From Aquabacterium sp. (GTDB lineage Bacteria > Pseudomonadota > Gammaproteobacteria > Burkholderiales > Burkholderiaceae_C): a stretch of 64,000 bases of DNA. The DNA is taken from NCBI GenBank assembly GCA_023266355.1, contig JAHFQM010000006.1:124001-188000 (forward strand). The letters run 5' to 3'. The notes beneath the pieces are model-generated. The model made no database searches. It worked only from the letters and a program-made list of their open reading frames with translations, and was not told the DNA's origin. Below, piece after piece: positions 62,563 through 64,000 of the stretch (position 1 is its first letter; each line of letters begins with the position of its first letter). A program made the translations under genes and the position numbers.

Positions 62563-64000
62563 TCAGTCGCGCTGCGCCGTCATCAGCGCCACGTTGCCGC
62601 CCGCCGCGGCCGTGTTCACCGTGACCGTCTGCTCCACGCAGAAGCGCGGCAGGCAGTGTGGGCCGCCTGCCTTCGGGCCGGTGCCGCTGAGGCCCTCGCC
62701 ACCGAAAGGCTGCAGGCCCACCACCGCGCCGACCATGTTGCGGTTGACGTAGACATTGCCGGTGCGTGCCCGAGCTGCCAGCGCCTGCGCGCGGCTGTCG
62801 ATGCGGGTCTGGATGCCCAGGGTCAGGCCATGGCCCAGGGCGTTGATGTCGTCGATGACCTGGGCCGCGTCGCCACGCCAGCGCAGCACCTGCAGCACCG
62901 GGCCGAAGATTTCTTCCTGGACGTCCGCGATGCTGTCCACCTCGAAGGCCAGCGGGGTCTGCACATGCCGCACGGCCAGGTCGTGGGGAGGGCGGTCTGC
63001 CCACAGAGGACGGCCGTGGCGGCGCAGCCGCTCGACCTGGGCGCAGAGCTTGGCATGGGCTTCGGCGTCGATCAGCGGGCCGATGTCGGTGTCGATGCGG
63101 GCCGGATCGCCGACACGCAGCTCCGCCACGGCGCCCGCGATCATCGCCAGGGTGCGCTCGGCGATGTCTTCGTGCAGGCACAGCAGGCGCAGCGCCGAGC
63201 AACGTTGCCCGGCCGAGCGGAAGGCGCTTTGCAGCACGGCGTCGCAGACCTGCTCGGGCAGGGCGCTGGGGTCCACCAGCATGGCGTTGATGCCGCCGGT
63301 TTCCGCGATCAGCGGCACGATGGGGCCGTCTTTGGCCGCCAGCACGCGCTGGATGTGCTTGGCCACGGCCGTGGAGCCTGTGAAGGCCACGCCGGCCACG
63401 CCCGGGTGTGCGACCAAGGCGGCGCCCACCGTTTCGCCAGGCCCGTGCAGCACCTGGAGCACATCGCTGGGCACACCGGCGTCGTGCAGCAAGCCCACGG
63501 CGGCCAGGGCGACGCCAGGTGTTTGCTCGGCCGGCTTGGCCAGCACGGTGTTGCCGGTGACCAGGGCCGCGGCCACCTGGCCCACGAAGATGGCCAGCGG
63601 GAAGTTCCACGGGCTGATGCAGACCCACATGCCGCGCCCATGCAGGCTGAGCGTGTTGGTCTCGCCCGTGACGCCGGGCCAGGGGGCGGGCAAGGCCATG
63701 GGCGCCATCACCCGCTCGGCTTCGGCCGCGTAATAGCGCAGGAAGTCGATGGCCTCGCGCACCTCGGCCACCGCATCCGGCCAGGTCTTGCGGCCTTCAT
63801 CGACCAGCCGCGCGCAGAACTCGGGCAGGCGGTTTTGCAGGGCGTCGGCGGCGTGCCGCAAGGTGCTGGCACGCTGGCTCACCGGGCTGTGGCGCCAGGC
63901 GGGAAAGGCCTGCAGGCTGCGCTGGGCGGCCCGGGCGATGTGCGCGACGACGGCATCGGCCGGCACCTCGTCCACCTGCGGCAGGGCCAGCGCACGGTGA
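62563..64000 (-). CDS. putA: PutA C-terminal part, L-glutamate gamma-semialdehyde dehydrogenase domain (partial)
   Basis: 479 codons visible; the reading frame stays open past the right edge, so the proline dehydrogenase part and N-terminus lie outside. ISPWNFPLAIFVGQVAAALVTGNTVLAKPAEQTP, FTGSTAVAKHIQR, AETGGINAMLVDPSALPEQV (catalytic Glu), and SAFRSAGQRCSALRLL (catalytic Cys) show an active aldehyde dehydrogenase. EEIFGPVLQVLRW and QPFGGEGLSGTGPKAGGPHCLPRFCVEQTVTVNTAAAGGNVALM at the end are typical of PutA. A GTG at 63975 is only an internal codon. Oxidises proline to glutamate with the missing half. Confidence 0.92.
   Translation of the reverse strand, partial: HRALALPQVDEVPADAVVAHIARAAQRSLQAFPAWRHSPVSQRASTLRHAADALQNRLPEFCARLVDEGRKTWPDAVAEVREAIDFLRYYAAEAERVMAPMALPAPWPGVTGETNTLSLHGRGMWVCISPWNFPLAIFVGQVAAALVTGNTVLAKPAEQTPGVALAAVGLLHDAGVPSDVLQVLHGPGETVGAALVAHPGVAGVAFTGSTAVAKHIQRVLAAKDGPIVPLIAETGGINAMLVDPSALPEQVCDAVLQSAFRSAGQRCSALRLLCLHEDIAERTLAMIAGAVAELRVGDPARIDTDIGPLIDAEAHAKLCAQVERLRRHGRPLWADRPPHDLAVRHVQTPLAFEVDSIADVQEEIFGPVLQVLRWRGDAAQVIDDINALGHGLTLGIQTRIDSRAQALAARARTGNVYVNRNMVGAVVGLQPFGGEGLSGTGPKAGGPHCLPRFCVEQTVTVNTAAAGGNVALMTAQRD

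Overview
High-GC DNA with very dense genes. The family mix is typical of a betaproteobacterium of the order Burkholderiales: TamA/TamB, DUF1841, DUF3422, an H-NS-like short protein, an assimilatory nasA/nirBD cluster with a NIT-ANTAR regulator, and urease. The closest fit is a Leptothrix/Ideonella/Rubrivivax or Comamonadaceae type. No rRNA, phage, insertion sequence or CRISPR array is visible; one tRNA-Arg(CCU) is.

Layout. The left 0.9 kb is different in character: lower GC, with two integron gene cassettes on the minus strand. One is an incomplete ORF at the edge and one a complete HIT-like membrane protein. They are separated by a good 118-bp attC site and capped by an attI-like site. No integrase gene is present. 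About 0.7 kb of apparently non-coding DNA follows, holding a sigma70-type promoter with an overlapping palindrome that points at the cassettes. Then come parE (1641-3647), a tightly overlapping three-gene set with a DUF6036 nucleotidyltransferase (3734-5036), a YadG/YadH-type ABC exporter, a three-gene photolyase/cryptochrome cluster with a small DUF2256 protein between two of the genes, and parC (13307-15634). Next are an SbtA-like bicarbonate permease with a divergent LysR gene, a protein kinase-UspA fusion, a phosphoesterase, an Aer-like chemoreceptor, an H-NS-like protein and tRNA-Arg.

Nitrogen block (22.2-41.5 kb). Urease genes ureA, a small membrane protein gene, ureB and ureC are followed by an MFS transporter, a double-cupin protein, then ureE, ureF and ureG. 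ureD is absent here. A sigma54 promoter lies just upstream of ureA. A nitrate assimilation island follows. On the plus strand are nasR (NIT-ANTAR) and an overlapping PP2C-kinase fusion gene. Converging on them is the operon nirB-nirD-nasA-narK-FAD oxidoreductase. Upstream of nirB there is a near-consensus sigma54 promoter, and about 100-120 bp further up a pair of NtrC-type dyads 21 bp apart. The urease and nitrate genes therefore look like parts of one nitrogen-limitation regulon.

Right part. This holds a polyamine-synthase-like gene, tag, FKBP, DUF1841, a 1453-residue retention-module/RTX adhesin with a large internal duplication, a diheme cytochrome c4-like protein, and a MoxR ATPase. A diguanylate cyclase lies between MoxR and its likely VWA partner. 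The VWA gene overlaps tamA, and tamA overlaps tamB. After that come DUF3422, a CsoR-family regulator with unusual ligand positions, a DUF3592 protein, YfbR, and the 3' part of putA running off the right edge.
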